NCBI RefSeq assembly: GCF_001514065.1
Contig: NZ_KQ948428.1
Span: forward strand, 499,525 to 563,524
Length of the DNA stretch: 64,000 nt
Direction: 5' to 3'
Source of the DNA: Streptomyces antibioticus
Lineage (GTDB): Bacteria > Actinomycetota > Actinomycetes > Streptomycetales > Streptomycetaceae
Shown here one piece after another: positions 51,863-61,100 of the stretch. The first letter of the stretch is position 1. Every line of letters starts with the position of its first letter. The notes below the pieces were generated by a model. It saw nothing but the letters and a program-made list of their open reading frames with translations, did no database searches and was not told the origin of the DNA. The position numbers and the translations under genes were made by a program.

Positions 51863-53370
51863 TGCGGTTCCCTGCCGAGCAGCCGGCCCTCGTCCGTCCA
51901 GGGCGGCGCCTCCTCCACGACCGCGCTGACCTCGACGAGCGTCACCTCGTGGCGGCTCAGCGTGAGGTCCAGCGCCACTCGCCCGTCCGCCACCGGCAGC
52001 CGCAGATGCCGTCGGCCGGGCTCGGCCGCCTCGTGGAGTACGTCGAGCTGGTGCGGGCGCGGCGACCGGGGGCTGCCCATCCGCTGCCAGGCCGTGCGGG
52101 CGTTGCCGTGCTCCTCGTCAACACTGGACCGTCGTACGAAGGCCTCCCCCGCGGCCTCCAGCGGCACCGACAGCTTCAGCCGGTGCCGCTCCGGGCCCGG
52201 CGTCTGCCCGCTCGCGTCGACCGGTGCCCAGGCGAGGACGGTGACGCGGCCGTCCGTGTGCCGGGTGACCAGGTGGTCGTCGCCGCGGGCGAGCAGTTGG
52301 GTGCCCATGCGGGCCATGAACGCGTACAGGTGGTACGTCGGCTTCTTCACCTGCCGGTGGGTGAGCAGTCCGAAGCCGCCGTGGAAGAGCGCGGTCGGCG
52401 GACCGGCCTCCTCGAACATGTCGCTGAACGTCCAGTAGGAGAAGGAGTCGACGTGGTCGCCGCCGTGCGCGAGGACGGGGGCCAGGTAGGCGGCGTGGAA
52501 GGCGGTGTCGTGGACGGGGTTGTCGGGGCGGTAGGAGGAGTTGAACTCCGTGATGTGGACGGGCAGTTCGGCGAGCCGGGTGCCCTTCAGAAGGTCCCGG
52601 GGCGTGGCGAACTGGTCCAGCAGGTCCTGCGCGGGCGCCAGCGTCTGGTGGGTGCCGAAGGGCACGTGGTCCGCCGGGCCCGAGGTGTAGGCGTGCTTGG
52701 ACACGAAGTCGACGGGCACGTCCCGGCGTTCGGCGAACTCGGCGAAACGGCCCAGCCAGTCGTCCGCGCCGGGCGAGAGTGACGGGCCGCCGACCTGCAA
52801 CCCGGCGTCGACGTCCTTCACCGCGGCCGCCGTCACCTCGTACAGCCGGTGGTACTCCTGTTCGTCCGCGTTCTCCCAGAAGATGGACAGGTTGGGCTCG
52901 TTCCACACCTCGATGGGCCAGGTGCGCACCTCGTCGAGGCCGTAGCGGTCGACGAGGTGGGCGACGGTCGCGCGGACCAGGTCCGCCCACTCCTCGTAGG
53001 ACCGGGGCGGGGTGACATGGCCCTTCCACCAGAAGACCGTCTGCTCGCCCGACGCCAACTCCTCGGGCATGAAGCCCAGTTCGACGAACGGCCGGATGCC
53101 CAGGTCGAGGTAGGCGTCGACGACCTGGTCGACGTAGGTGAACGAGTGGTGGACGTGCCGGGCGCCCTGCCAGTCGTACGGGCGGTGGACCGCCATGCTG
53201 TCGCTGAGCAGGCCGTGCCCGCGGATGTGGCGGAAGCCGATCTCATCCTGGAGCAACCTCAGCGAGTCCTGGTAGTCGCGGCGCAGGGCGAGTTCGATGC
53301 GGCCGGTGCCGACGCAGTGGCGCCAGGCGTCGGAGAGTTCGCCGGTCGGTTCGGCGGGGACGTGGATCAT
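51859..53370 (-). CDS. GH39 beta-xylosidase-like glycoside hydrolase
   Basis: A 503-residue cytosolic glycoside hydrolase of family 39. The TIM barrel shows RHIRGHGLLSDSMAV, GIRPFVELGFMPEELASG, the acid/base motif VWNEPNLSIFWENADEQEY (Glu about 157) and the nucleophile motif PVHITEFNSSY (Glu about 271). A small C-terminal beta-sandwich ends the protein. GH39 enzymes of this form hydrolyse beta-1,4-xylo-oligosaccharides. It lacks a signal peptide, so it acts on sugars brought in by the adjacent transporter. ATG overlaps the stop of the binding-protein gene; its own stop overlaps the DUF624 start. Confidence 0.88.
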   Translation of the reverse strand: MIHVPAEPTGELSDAWRHCVGTGRIELALRRDYQDSLRLLQDEIGFRHIRGHGLLSDSMAVHRPYDWQGARHVHHSFTYVDQVVDAYLDLGIRPFVELGFMPEELASGEQTVFWWKGHVTPPRSYEEWADLVRATVAHLVDRYGLDEVRTWPIEVWNEPNLSIFWENADEQEYHRLYEVTAAAVKDVDAGLQVGGPSLSPGADDWLGRFAEFAERRDVPVDFVSKHAYTSGPADHVPFGTHQTLAPAQDLLDQFATPRDLLKGTRLAELPVHITEFNSSYRPDNPVHDTAFHAAYLAPVLAHGGDHVDSFSYWTFSDMFEEAGPPTALFHGGFGLLTHRQVKKPTYHLYAFMARMGTQLLARGDDHLVTRHTDGRVTVLAWAPVDASGQTPGPERHRLKLSVPLEAAGEAFVRRSSVDEEHGNARTAWQRMGSPRSPRPHQLDVLHEAAEPGRRHLRLPVADGRVALDLTLSRHEVTLVEVSAVVEEAPPWTDEGRLLGREPQ

Positions 53371-55022
53371 CCGTTCTCCTTCTTGAACCGGTCGTACGCC
53401 TTGTTGTGCAGGTCGACGAGCTGCTGGAGGTTCTTCGCCTTCAACTCGGTGACGTAGGCGTCCCATTCGGACATCGGGCGCTTTCCGAGGACGAACTTCA
53501 GGGTGTTCTGGATGGCGTGGTCCTTGAGCGGGGTGTCCCAGAGGGTCGCCTGTTCCTGCTCGACGGACTGGAGGGGGTGGGCGGGGTCGATGGGCAGCTG
53601 TTCGCGCTGGGCCATCGCGTCCTGGAACTTCTTCTCGTCCGGGCCGAAGGTGGAGGAGACCAGCTCCCAGCTGCCGCCGTAGGTGAAGACGCCGTTGAAG
53701 AAGCCGAAGTCCTTCTGGAGGTCCTTCGGGGCGTCCGGGTCGGAGCCCATGACGGAGATGCCGGGCTTCAGCCGGTAGGCGCCGCCGGACTCGGTGTAAG
53801 TGACGCCCTCCACACCCCACTTGCTCAGCTTCTGGCCCTCGTCCGAGTACCAGAGCCAGTCCACGAACTGCATCATCGCGACGAAGGTGTCACTCTTGAG
53901 GGCCTTGCTGGAGACCATGATCCCGTTCTCCAGCCGGACCCCGCCGAGGACGACCGGGCCCGCCGGTCCGAGCGGCACCGGGACCATCTCGATCTTCGCG
54001 CCCTTGACCTGCTTCTCCAGGTTGTAGCGGTAGTTCTGCACCAGCTCCTGGGGGTTGGCGCTGATGACGTACGCCTTCTCGGCCAGCAGCTTCTGTATGG
54101 CCTGGTCGTCCTGCTGGGTGAAGCTCTCGGGGTCGAGCAGCTTCTCGGCGACGATCTTCCTCAGGTACTCGATCATCGCCCGGTAGTTGTCCTGGGTGGC
54201 GGTGAAGACGAACTCCTGCGCCTTGGTGTCGAAGGTGATGTTGTCGTACGCCCAGCCCGCCTTCACCCCGTACGCCTGGCCGAGGTACTGGAACAACGCC
54301 CCGCAGGGGAAGGGGGTGTTGGTGCTCCAGCGGTCCGTCCACGGGTACTTGTCGGGGTACTCCGCCTTGAGCGCCTTCAGGACCGAGTACACCTCGTCCC
54401 AGGTCCCGGGCAGGGTGAGGCCGAGCCTGTCGAGGACGTCCGTGCGGAAGGAGAGGGAGTAGTTGGCCTTGGGCTTCTCGTGCAGGCCGGGCAGCAGGTA
54501 GTACTTGCCGTCGGACTGGCGGATGGAGTCGAGCTCGGGTTCGAGCTTCCACCGCTTCACCTTGTCCTGGTAGTTGGGCATGAGGTGCACGTACTCGCTG
54601 ACCGGCAGGATCGCGCCGGAGGACACGAAGGCCACCTCGCCCGGGTGGTACGTCTTGGGGATCAGGAAGGGGGCGTCGCCCGCGCCGATGAGGACGCTGC
54701 GCTTCTTCTCGTAGTCGGCGAGCGGTACGTCGAGCGGCTTCAGGGTGATGCCGGTGCGCTGGGCGACCTCTTTCCAGAACAGCCAGCTGCTCTTGTACGG
54801 GTAGACCGGGTTGTCGTTGTGCAGCATCGAGAAGGACAGCGGCTTGGCGGCCTTGAACTGCTGCCCGGCGCGGTACTCCTTCATCGCGCCGTCCTGCTTC
54901 TTCGAGAGGTCCTTGCCGTCGCCGCCGTCGCCGCCGCTGCCGCAGCCGGTGAGGCCGGCGAGACCGATGAAGCCGGCGGCGGCCAGGATCTGACGCCGCG
55001 ACAGTTCTCCTGCGTTCTTCAC
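53367..55022 (-). CDS. lplA: LplA-type oligosaccharide-binding lipoprotein
   Basis: A 551-residue extracytoplasmic substrate-binding protein. Tat-like SRRQILAAAGFIGLAGL with lipobox LTGC gives Cys27 as lipid anchor. The protein is longer than typical sugar SBPs, as is usual for LplA. It has a conserved HNDNPVYPYKSSWLFWKEVAQRTGITL segment and GLHEKPKANYSLSFRTDVLDRLG. A C-terminal helical region ends VDLHNKAYDRFKKENG. The GTG start is preceded by AGGGAG. It is third in the order permease, permease, binding protein, GH39, DUF624. The xylan-type operator at the head of the operon suggests xylo-oligosaccharides as ligand. Confidence 0.85.
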   Translation of the reverse strand: MKNAGELSRRQILAAAGFIGLAGLTGCGSGGDGGDGKDLSKKQDGAMKEYRAGQQFKAAKPLSFSMLHNDNPVYPYKSSWLFWKEVAQRTGITLKPLDVPLADYEKKRSVLIGAGDAPFLIPKTYHPGEVAFVSSGAILPVSEYVHLMPNYQDKVKRWKLEPELDSIRQSDGKYYLLPGLHEKPKANYSLSFRTDVLDRLGLTLPGTWDEVYSVLKALKAEYPDKYPWTDRWSTNTPFPCGALFQYLGQAYGVKAGWAYDNITFDTKAQEFVFTATQDNYRAMIEYLRKIVAEKLLDPESFTQQDDQAIQKLLAEKAYVISANPQELVQNYRYNLEKQVKGAKIEMVPVPLGPAGPVVLGGVRLENGIMVSSKALKSDTFVAMMQFVDWLWYSDEGQKLSKWGVEGVTYTESGGAYRLKPGISVMGSDPDAPKDLQKDFGFFNGVFTYGGSWELVSSTFGPDEKKFQDAMAQREQLPIDPAHPLQSVEQEQATLWDTPLKDHAIQNTLKFVLGKRPMSEWDAYVTELKAKNLQQLVDLHNKAYDRFKKENG

Positions 55023-55089
55023 GGGAACTCCCTTGTTCCGTAGGTGAGTCGGGGATCAGCTCTTGACCGCTCGGGCGAGTCGGGGGGGA

Positions 55090-55962
55090 TCAGCCCTTGA
55101 CGGCGCCGAGCATCACGCCCGAGACGAAGTAGCGCTGGACGAACGGGTACACGCAGAGGATCGGCAGCGAGGTGAGCACGATGGTCACCGCCTGGATGTT
55201 CGCGCCGACCTGGCTGAGCTGCTCGGTACCGGCGCCCGCGGTGGAGCCGCCGGTGGCACCCAGGATCATGTTCCGCAGATAGACGGTGACCGGCATCAGG
55301 TCCGAGCTGTCCATGTAGAGGAACGCGCTGAACCAGGAGTTCCAGAAGGACACCGAGTAGAACAGGACCATCGTCGCGACGACCGCCTTGGACAGCGGCA
55401 GCACGACCCTGAGCAGGATGCCGTAGGTGCTCAGCCCGTCGATCTGCGCGGCCTCCTCCAGCTCACCCGGCAGGCTCTCGAAGAAGGCCTTCATCACCAG
55501 CAGATTGAAGACGCTGATCGCGTTGGGCAGGGCGATCGCCCACACGCTGTTCTTCAGGCCGAGGGTGGTGATCAGCACATAGTTGGGGATCAGACCGCCG
55601 GTGAAGAACATGGTGAAGACGGCGACGCCGACGAGCGCCGTGCGGCCCTTGAGGTGCTTCTTCGACAGGACGTACGCGTAACAGGTCGTCAGGATCATGG
55701 CGACGGCGGTGGAGACGACCGTGTAGAACACGGTGTTGCCGTAGTTCCGCCAGAACATCGAGTCCTGGAACACGATCTTGTACGTGGTGAGGTTGAACCC
55801 CTTGGGCCACAGCGTCACTTCACCGGCGCGGATCTGCCGCTCCCCGCTGAAGGACCGGGCGACGATGTTGACGAAGGGATACAGGGTCACGACCACGACG
55901 AGGCTGAGGATCACCCCGTTGACGCCCTGGAACACCCGGTAGGAGCGGCTCGGCCTCACCAC
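55090..55962 (-). CDS. lplC: LplC-type ABC transporter permease
   Basis: A 290-residue permease with six helices. The first is GVILSLVVVVTLYPFVNIVARSF. The EAA coupling loop is GELEEAAQIDGLSTYGILLRVVLPLSK, and the protein ends FVQRYFVSGVMLGAVKG, a hallmark of LplC. Start GTG 55962 has GGGGA at correct distance; GTG 55959 overlapping the upstream stop is nearly equivalent. It pairs with LplB and relies on an ATPase encoded elsewhere. An imperfect direct repeat of its last codons appears in the spacer before the binding-protein gene. Confidence 0.87.
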   Translation of the reverse strand: MVRPSRSYRVFQGVNGVILSLVVVVTLYPFVNIVARSFSGERQIRAGEVTLWPKGFNLTTYKIVFQDSMFWRNYGNTVFYTVVSTAVAMILTTCYAYVLSKKHLKGRTALVGVAVFTMFFTGGLIPNYVLITTLGLKNSVWAIALPNAISVFNLLVMKAFFESLPGELEEAAQIDGLSTYGILLRVVLPLSKAVVATMVLFYSVSFWNSWFSAFLYMDSSDLMPVTVYLRNMILGATGGSTAGAGTEQLSQVGANIQAVTIVLTSLPILCVYPFVQRYFVSGVMLGAVKG

Positions 55963-56939
55963 AGGCTGGTCCCCACCGTGCGCCGCGAGAGCTGGTTCGC
56001 GGTCGTGATCAGGACCAGGCCGATGACCGCCTCGAACAGACCGATGGCGGCGGCGTAGCTGAAGCTGTTGGACTCGACGCCGGTGCGGTAGACGTACGTC
56101 GAGATCACGTCGGAGGTCTGGTAGGTCAGCGGGTTGTAGAGCAGCAGGACCTTCTCGAAGCCGACCGCCATGAACGTGCCGACGTTGAGGATCAGCAGCG
56201 TGATCATGGTGGGGCGGATGCCGGGCAGGGTGACGTGCCAGGTCTGCCGCCAGCGGCCGGCGCCGTCGATGCGGGCGGCCTCGTACAGGTCCTCGTCGAT
56301 GGTGGTCAGGGCGGCGAGGTAGAGGATCGTGCCCCAGCCCGCCGTCTGCCAGATCTCGGAGCCGACGTAGATCGTGCGGAACCACTCGGGTTCCTGGATG
56401 AAACGGATCTCCTCGTGGCCGAGCCGGCCGAGCACATGGTTGACCGGGCCGTCGGTGGCGAGGACCTGCAAGGTGATGCCGGCGACGATCACGATCGACA
56501 GGAAGTGCGGCAGATACGACACCGACTGCACGAACCGCTTCAGGGCCCGCCGGCGCACCTCGTTGAGCAGCAGCGCCAGCACGATCGGCACCGGGTAGCA
56601 GAAGACGAGGGTCAGTCCACCGAGCCACAGCGTGTTCCGGAAGACCTGCCAGAAGGTCGGGTCGCTGAGGAACATCTCGACATAGCGCAGGCCGACCCAC
56701 TGCTCGCCGAACATCGAGCCGCCCGGTTCGAAGCGCCGGAAGGCGATCAGGTTGCCGAGCATCGGCAGATAGCGGAAGACCAGGAAGAACAGCAGCGGCA
56801 GCACCGCCAGCGAGTACAGCTGCCAGTCGCGGCGCAGCGCCCGTCTCCAGCTGACGCGGGCGGAGGGCTTGCGCGGTGAAGCGGGTGCGGGTGGGTCCTG
56901 GACGCCGGGCGGAGAGGCCGACTTGGTGGACGTGCTCAT
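55956..56939 (-). CDS. lplB: LplB-type ABC transporter permease
   Basis: A 327-residue permease. A charged, Pro-rich cytosolic N-terminus precedes LYSLAVLPLLFFLVFRYLPMLG, the first helix and family signature. GGSMFGEQWVGLRYVEMFLSDPTFW is the conserved external loop. The EAA loop is DEDLYEAARIDGAGRWRQTWHVTLPGI. It is the first gene of the operon, with a cluster of operator-like palindromes in the 227-bp divergent promoter region upstream. Stop overlaps the lplC start region by 7 nt. Confidence 0.87.
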   Translation of the reverse strand: MSTSTKSASPPGVQDPPAPASPRKPSARVSWRRALRRDWQLYSLAVLPLLFFLVFRYLPMLGNLIAFRRFEPGGSMFGEQWVGLRYVEMFLSDPTFWQVFRNTLWLGGLTLVFCYPVPIVLALLLNEVRRRALKRFVQSVSYLPHFLSIVIVAGITLQVLATDGPVNHVLGRLGHEEIRFIQEPEWFRTIYVGSEIWQTAGWGTILYLAALTTIDEDLYEAARIDGAGRWRQTWHVTLPGIRPTMITLLILNVGTFMAVGFEKVLLLYNPLTYQTSDVISTYVYRTGVESNSFSYAAAIGLFEAVIGLVLITTANQLSRRTVGTSLW

Positions 56940-56970
56940 TGCTCGGTCCTCTCAGGAGAGGGAGTTGAAC

Positions 56971-56981
56971 CGAAACTTTCG
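56971..56981. promoter_or_regulatory. Xylan-type operator CGAAACTTTCG upstream of the lplB operon
   Basis: A perfect CGAAA-N-TTTCG dyad, the element reported in front of streptomycete xylanase and beta-xylosidase operons and bound by LacI-type regulators such as BxlR. It is 32 nt before the lplB ATG. It supports a xylo-oligosaccharide role for the operon. Confidence 0.72.
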
Positions 56982-56986
56982 AGCTC

Positions 56987-57034
56987 TTACCGGTAACTTC
57001 GCGGCAACCTAAAGGCACATGGAAAGCGCTGTCA
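56987..57034. promoter_or_regulatory. Additional palindromes between lplB and the acetylxylan esterase gene
   Basis: TTACCGGTAA (56987-56996) is a perfect 10-bp palindrome and TGGAAAGCGCTGTCA (57020-57034) is an imperfect LacI/CRE-like dyad with central GCGC. With the CGAAACTTTCG box they pack three candidate operators into 64 bp of a divergent promoter, which suggests integrated control of import and deacetylation. Confidence 0.5.
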
Positions 57035-57166
57035 ATGGGTGTCGCAGCGGCCTTTTGAGGCGTGAGTGGGGAGTTGAAATCCCTTGGGCGCGGGGTAGAA
57101 CCCGGGGGCCAGGCGCACTGATCTCCGCAAGTTTCCATTTTCCGTCCGACTCCTGCGAGGTGTCCC

Positions 57167-58165
57167 GTGCCCGCGTTCGACCTGCCGCTGACGGAACTCG
57201 TGCACCATCGCCCGCTCCCCGAAGAGCCCGCCGACTTCGAGGAGTTCTGGCGCGGGACCCTCAAGGAGGCCGCCCAGGACGAGGTGTTGGTGTCGGTGCG
57301 GCCGGTGGAGACCGGCCTGCGGCTCACCGAGTCCTGGGACGTGACCTTCCGGGGCTTCGCGGGCGACCCGGTGCGCGCCTGGTTCTCGCGCCCCGCCGGG
57401 GTACGGGAACCCCTTCCGGCGGTCGTCGAGTACGCGGGCTACGGCCGCGGCCGCGGCCTCCCGCACGAGCGCCTGACCTGGGTGAACGCCGGATACGCGG
57501 TGCTGCTCATGGACAACCGCGGCCAGGGCGACCAGTACGGCAACGGCGGCGCCACCCCCGATCCGCACGCCCAGGCCCCCGGCGGCCCGGGCCCCATGAC
57601 CCGCGGCCTGCTCGACCCCCGCGACTATCACTACCGCCGCCTCATCACGGATGCCGTCCGCGCGGTCACCGCGGTCCGCGCCCTGCCCGGCGTGGACGCC
57701 TCCCGCACGGTCGCCGTCGGCAACAGCCAGGGCGGCGGCCTCGCCCTCGCCGTCGCGGGACTCGTCCCCGACCTGGCCGCGGCCCTGATCACCGCCCCGC
57801 TGCTGTGCGGCATCCGCCGTGCCCTCGACCTCACCGACGCCCACCCGTACGGCGAGATCAGCACCTACCTCTCCGTGCACCGGGGCGCGGAGGAGGCCGC
57901 CTACCGCACCCTGTCCTACGTCGAGGGCATCTCCTTCGCCCGCCGCGCCCACGCCCCGGCCCACTTCGGGGTCGGCCTGCGCGACACGGTCTGCCCGCCG
58001 AGCGGTGCGTACGCCGCCTTGAACCGCTGGGCCGAACTGTCCGGCGCCGACCGGCGCACGGAGATCCACGCCTACCCGTACAACGGCCACGAGGGCGGCG
58101 ACGCGGTCCATGTTCGCCGCCAACTCGACTGGCTGGAAGCGCTGTTCAGCGGGTCGCCAGCGTGA
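57167..58165 (+). CDS. axe: Acetylxylan esterase (CE7 family)
   Basis: A 332-residue cytosolic carbohydrate esterase that removes acetyl groups from xylo-oligosaccharides and cephalosporin-like substrates. The GTG start follows GCGAGG. Catalytic triad: Ser187 in VGNSQGGGLAL (the CE7 GxSQG motif), Asp273 in GLRDTVCPPSG and His308 in YNGHEGGD. The RGQGDQYGNG loop is CE7-specific. No signal peptide. It is divergent from the lplBC-GH39 operon and shares its operator region. Its last 20 nt overlap the end of a convergent GH92 gene. Confidence 0.9.
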   Translation: MPAFDLPLTELVHHRPLPEEPADFEEFWRGTLKEAAQDEVLVSVRPVETGLRLTESWDVTFRGFAGDPVRAWFSRPAGVREPLPAVVEYAGYGRGRGLPHERLTWVNAGYAVLLMDNRGQGDQYGNGGATPDPHAQAPGGPGPMTRGLLDPRDYHYRRLITDAVRAVTAVRALPGVDASRTVAVGNSQGGGLALAVAGLVPDLAAALITAPLLCGIRRALDLTDAHPYGEISTYLSVHRGAEEAAYRTLSYVEGISFARRAHAPAHFGVGLRDTVCPPSGAYAALNRWAELSGADRRTEIHAYPYNGHEGGDAVHVRRQLDWLEALFSGSPA

Positions 58166-61100
58166 ACACGTGCAGGTCGGGCTCGCGGGGCAGCCGCACA
58201 CTCGCGACGGCCTTCCCCTCGGGCGCCCTGAACGGCGCGGTGGCGAAGACGTACGTGGCGACCGCTTCCCGCCCCGCGCCCGGCACGTTCCGGTACGCGG
58301 TCCTCGCGACGACCTCGTTGCCGTACCGCACGCTGCCACCGCCCCCGCCGAGCGTCCAGTCGGTGAAGGAGAGGTCGACGGAGTCGGTGCTGCCGTCGGT
58401 GTAGGTGACGGTGGCGCGGGCCTGCTGATCCCCGTTGACCGCGCTGCCGACGAAGGCCAACTGGCTGACGGGCTGTGCCAGTTGCACGGTCTGCCCGTTG
58501 GCTGAGGCGTTGTCCGGCCGCCCGCTCGGCGAGCCCGGCCAGGTGAAGCCGAGGCCCTCCCCCACCCGCCCCTGCCCGCCCGGGCTCAGCCCAGCCGCGG
58601 CCAGGGCCTGCCGGGAGTAGCTCCAGCCGCCGCCGTCGAAGTCGGCCTCGTCGTGGTCGCCGGAGTCGTCCGAGATCCCGGTGCCGTCGTAGGCGGCCAG
58701 AAGACTCCCGGGCGCCGCGACGGTCAGGAAGACCGGCTGCGCGTACGAGTCGACGGCGACCCCGACGTCGTAGAAGCCCGGCGTAGCATCCGCGCCGGCG
58801 CTGAGCGTGATCTCCCGAACCCCGTCGACCACGCTGCCCTCGGCGGGACTTGCCTCGATGCCCTCCGGTGCGTCGACTCGGAAGCGGACCTCGGGCCCGG
58901 CACCGCCGCTCAGCGCGAGCGCGCGCACGGCGACCTTCGCGCTCCCGCCCGGGGCGAGCGTCAGCGCGGTCGGCCCGATGCCGACCTGGTAGGGCTGCTC
59001 GCCCTCGCGGAAGGAGGGCGGGGCGGCATCGGCGCCCGAGCCCCAGGCGCGGTCGGGTGTACCGGAGAGCGTGTAGTCGAGGTGCCCGCCGTCCCGCACG
59101 AAGGCGGAGGACAGCCAAGGCCGTTCACTGGTACGTCCGTCGACGCGCAGGGAGTGGATGTACGGCGCGTCCGCGGCGGCTCCTTCCGCGCGGACGGAGA
59201 TGTCGTTGCCGCCCGGGCGGTCGATCTCGATCCGCGGGAACAGCGGTGAGGCCAGGACGAGTTCGGCGCGGGAGGGGACCTGCGGATACATGCCGAGGGC
59301 GGCGAAGACGTACCAGGCGGACATCGCACCGAGGTCGTCGTTGCCCGGGATGCCGTCCGGCCGAGTCGACCACAGCTGTCGCACGGCGGCGCGCACGGTC
59401 TCCTGGGTCCGGTACGGGGCGCCCGCGTAGTCGTACAGGTAGGGCACGTTGATCGACGGCTCGTTGTCCAGCTCGGCCCTCTCGCCGCCGCTCCCGGTGA
59501 AGGCCCAACTGCCGTCACCCGCGTGGAAGAAGGAGTCGAGCCGGCCGCGGGCCGCGTCCCGCCCGCCCATGGCGGCGAAGAGGGCCGCCGGATTGTGCGG
59601 GACCATCCAGGTGTACTGGGCGGCCGTCCCCTCCACGAACCCGTTGCCGGTGGCCGGGGTGAAGCCCGTGACCCAACTCCCGTCGTCCTTGCGGTTGGCG
59701 ATGTAGCCGCCGCTCGGGTGGGCACCGATGTTGAAGTTGTTCTGCCACCACTGGGAGCGTCCGGCGAACTCGACGGCGACGCCCCTCTCCCCCGCCGCCG
59801 CGGCGAGTTGTGCGAGGGCGAAGTCGGCGCCGGACATCTCCAGCGTCTCCGCGGCGCCGCCCCAGGCGTTGGACACGGACGGCATGTAGTGGTGCTTCAA
59901 GTACCGGTCGAGAGAGGGCCGTTGCCCCACCGAGAGGACCGGCTTCCCGGCGGCGGACAGATCCTCCGGGGTCGGTACGGTCGCCGCGCGGACCAGGGAG
60001 TCCAGCGCCCCGGGCAGGTCGAAGTCGGTGCCGCCGAAGGCGTGGATGCCCGCCAGGGCGACGGCCGACGGGTCGCCGTTCATGACATGCGTGCCGCTCG
60101 CGCCGTGCAGCCAGCGGTCCCAGATCCCGCCGTTCTGCTGGGCGAGTTCATACAGCGACTGAGCGATGTCGGAACCGGTACGCGGCTGGAGGAGCGTGAG
60201 CAGCTGCACCTGGTCGCGGTAGACGTCCCAGCCGGAGAAGGTGCCGTACTGCGCCCGGCGCCCGGTCCGGTGCACCTCACCGTCGGCGCCGCGATACCTG
60301 CGGTCGGCATCGCTGATGACGTTCGGGTGGAGGAGCGAGTGGTACAGGGCCGTGTAGAAGGTGGTGCGTTCGGCGTCCGTGCCGCCGCCGACACGGATGG
60401 CGGCGAGGGCGTCACGCCAGGCCCGAAGGGCCGCTTCCCGTACGTCGTCGAAGGTCCGGTACGGCGGGTTCTCCGCCGCCAGGTTCGCCTCGGCGCCCGA
60501 CCGGCCCACGTACGAGACACCGACCTTGACGTTCACCGGCCCGGCGCCCGGCGCGAACTCCACGTACCCCCCGGCCCCCTTGCCCGCGACCGGCCGGCCG
60601 CCGTCGGCGAAGCCACCGGTGCCGCCGCTCGCCGCGCGGGAACCGGGGTCGAGCCGGTCGTCCCGCCAGGTGCCGGTCGCCTTGAAGGCGCGGTCGAACC
60701 GGGCGGTGAAGTGCAGGGTGTAGTAGGCGCGTCGGCCTTCCGGGTCGAGGTGGCCGCAGAAGTTGCCGGAGGTCACGGAGCCGGAAACGGTACGGCTCTC
60801 CGGGTCGATCTCCACCGTCGAATCCGTGGACCCCACCTCGGAGTTGGCGGTGCGGATGAGCAACGAGGCGGGGCGGTCGGCCGGGTAGGTGAAGCGGGCC
60901 GAGCCGGTGCGGGCGGTGGCCGTGAGGTCCGCGGTGACGCCGGAGGCGAGCGCGACCTTGTAGTGGCCGGGTTCGGCCGCCTCGTCGGCGTGGTCGAAGC
61001 CGGCGGCGTACACCGCGTCCGCAGTGTCGCTCGCGGGCGAGGAGTCGACCTGTCCGGCGTACGGGAAGAACGGGATGTCGCCGCTGCCGCCCGCGCACCC

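Noticed and set aside
49271-52438. A 1055-codon plus-strand open frame across the MoxR, VWA, DUF624 and GH39 genes
   Set aside because: It overlaps several well-supported genes in other frames and is mostly Arg/Pro/Gly low-complexity sequence, so it is a compositional shadow.
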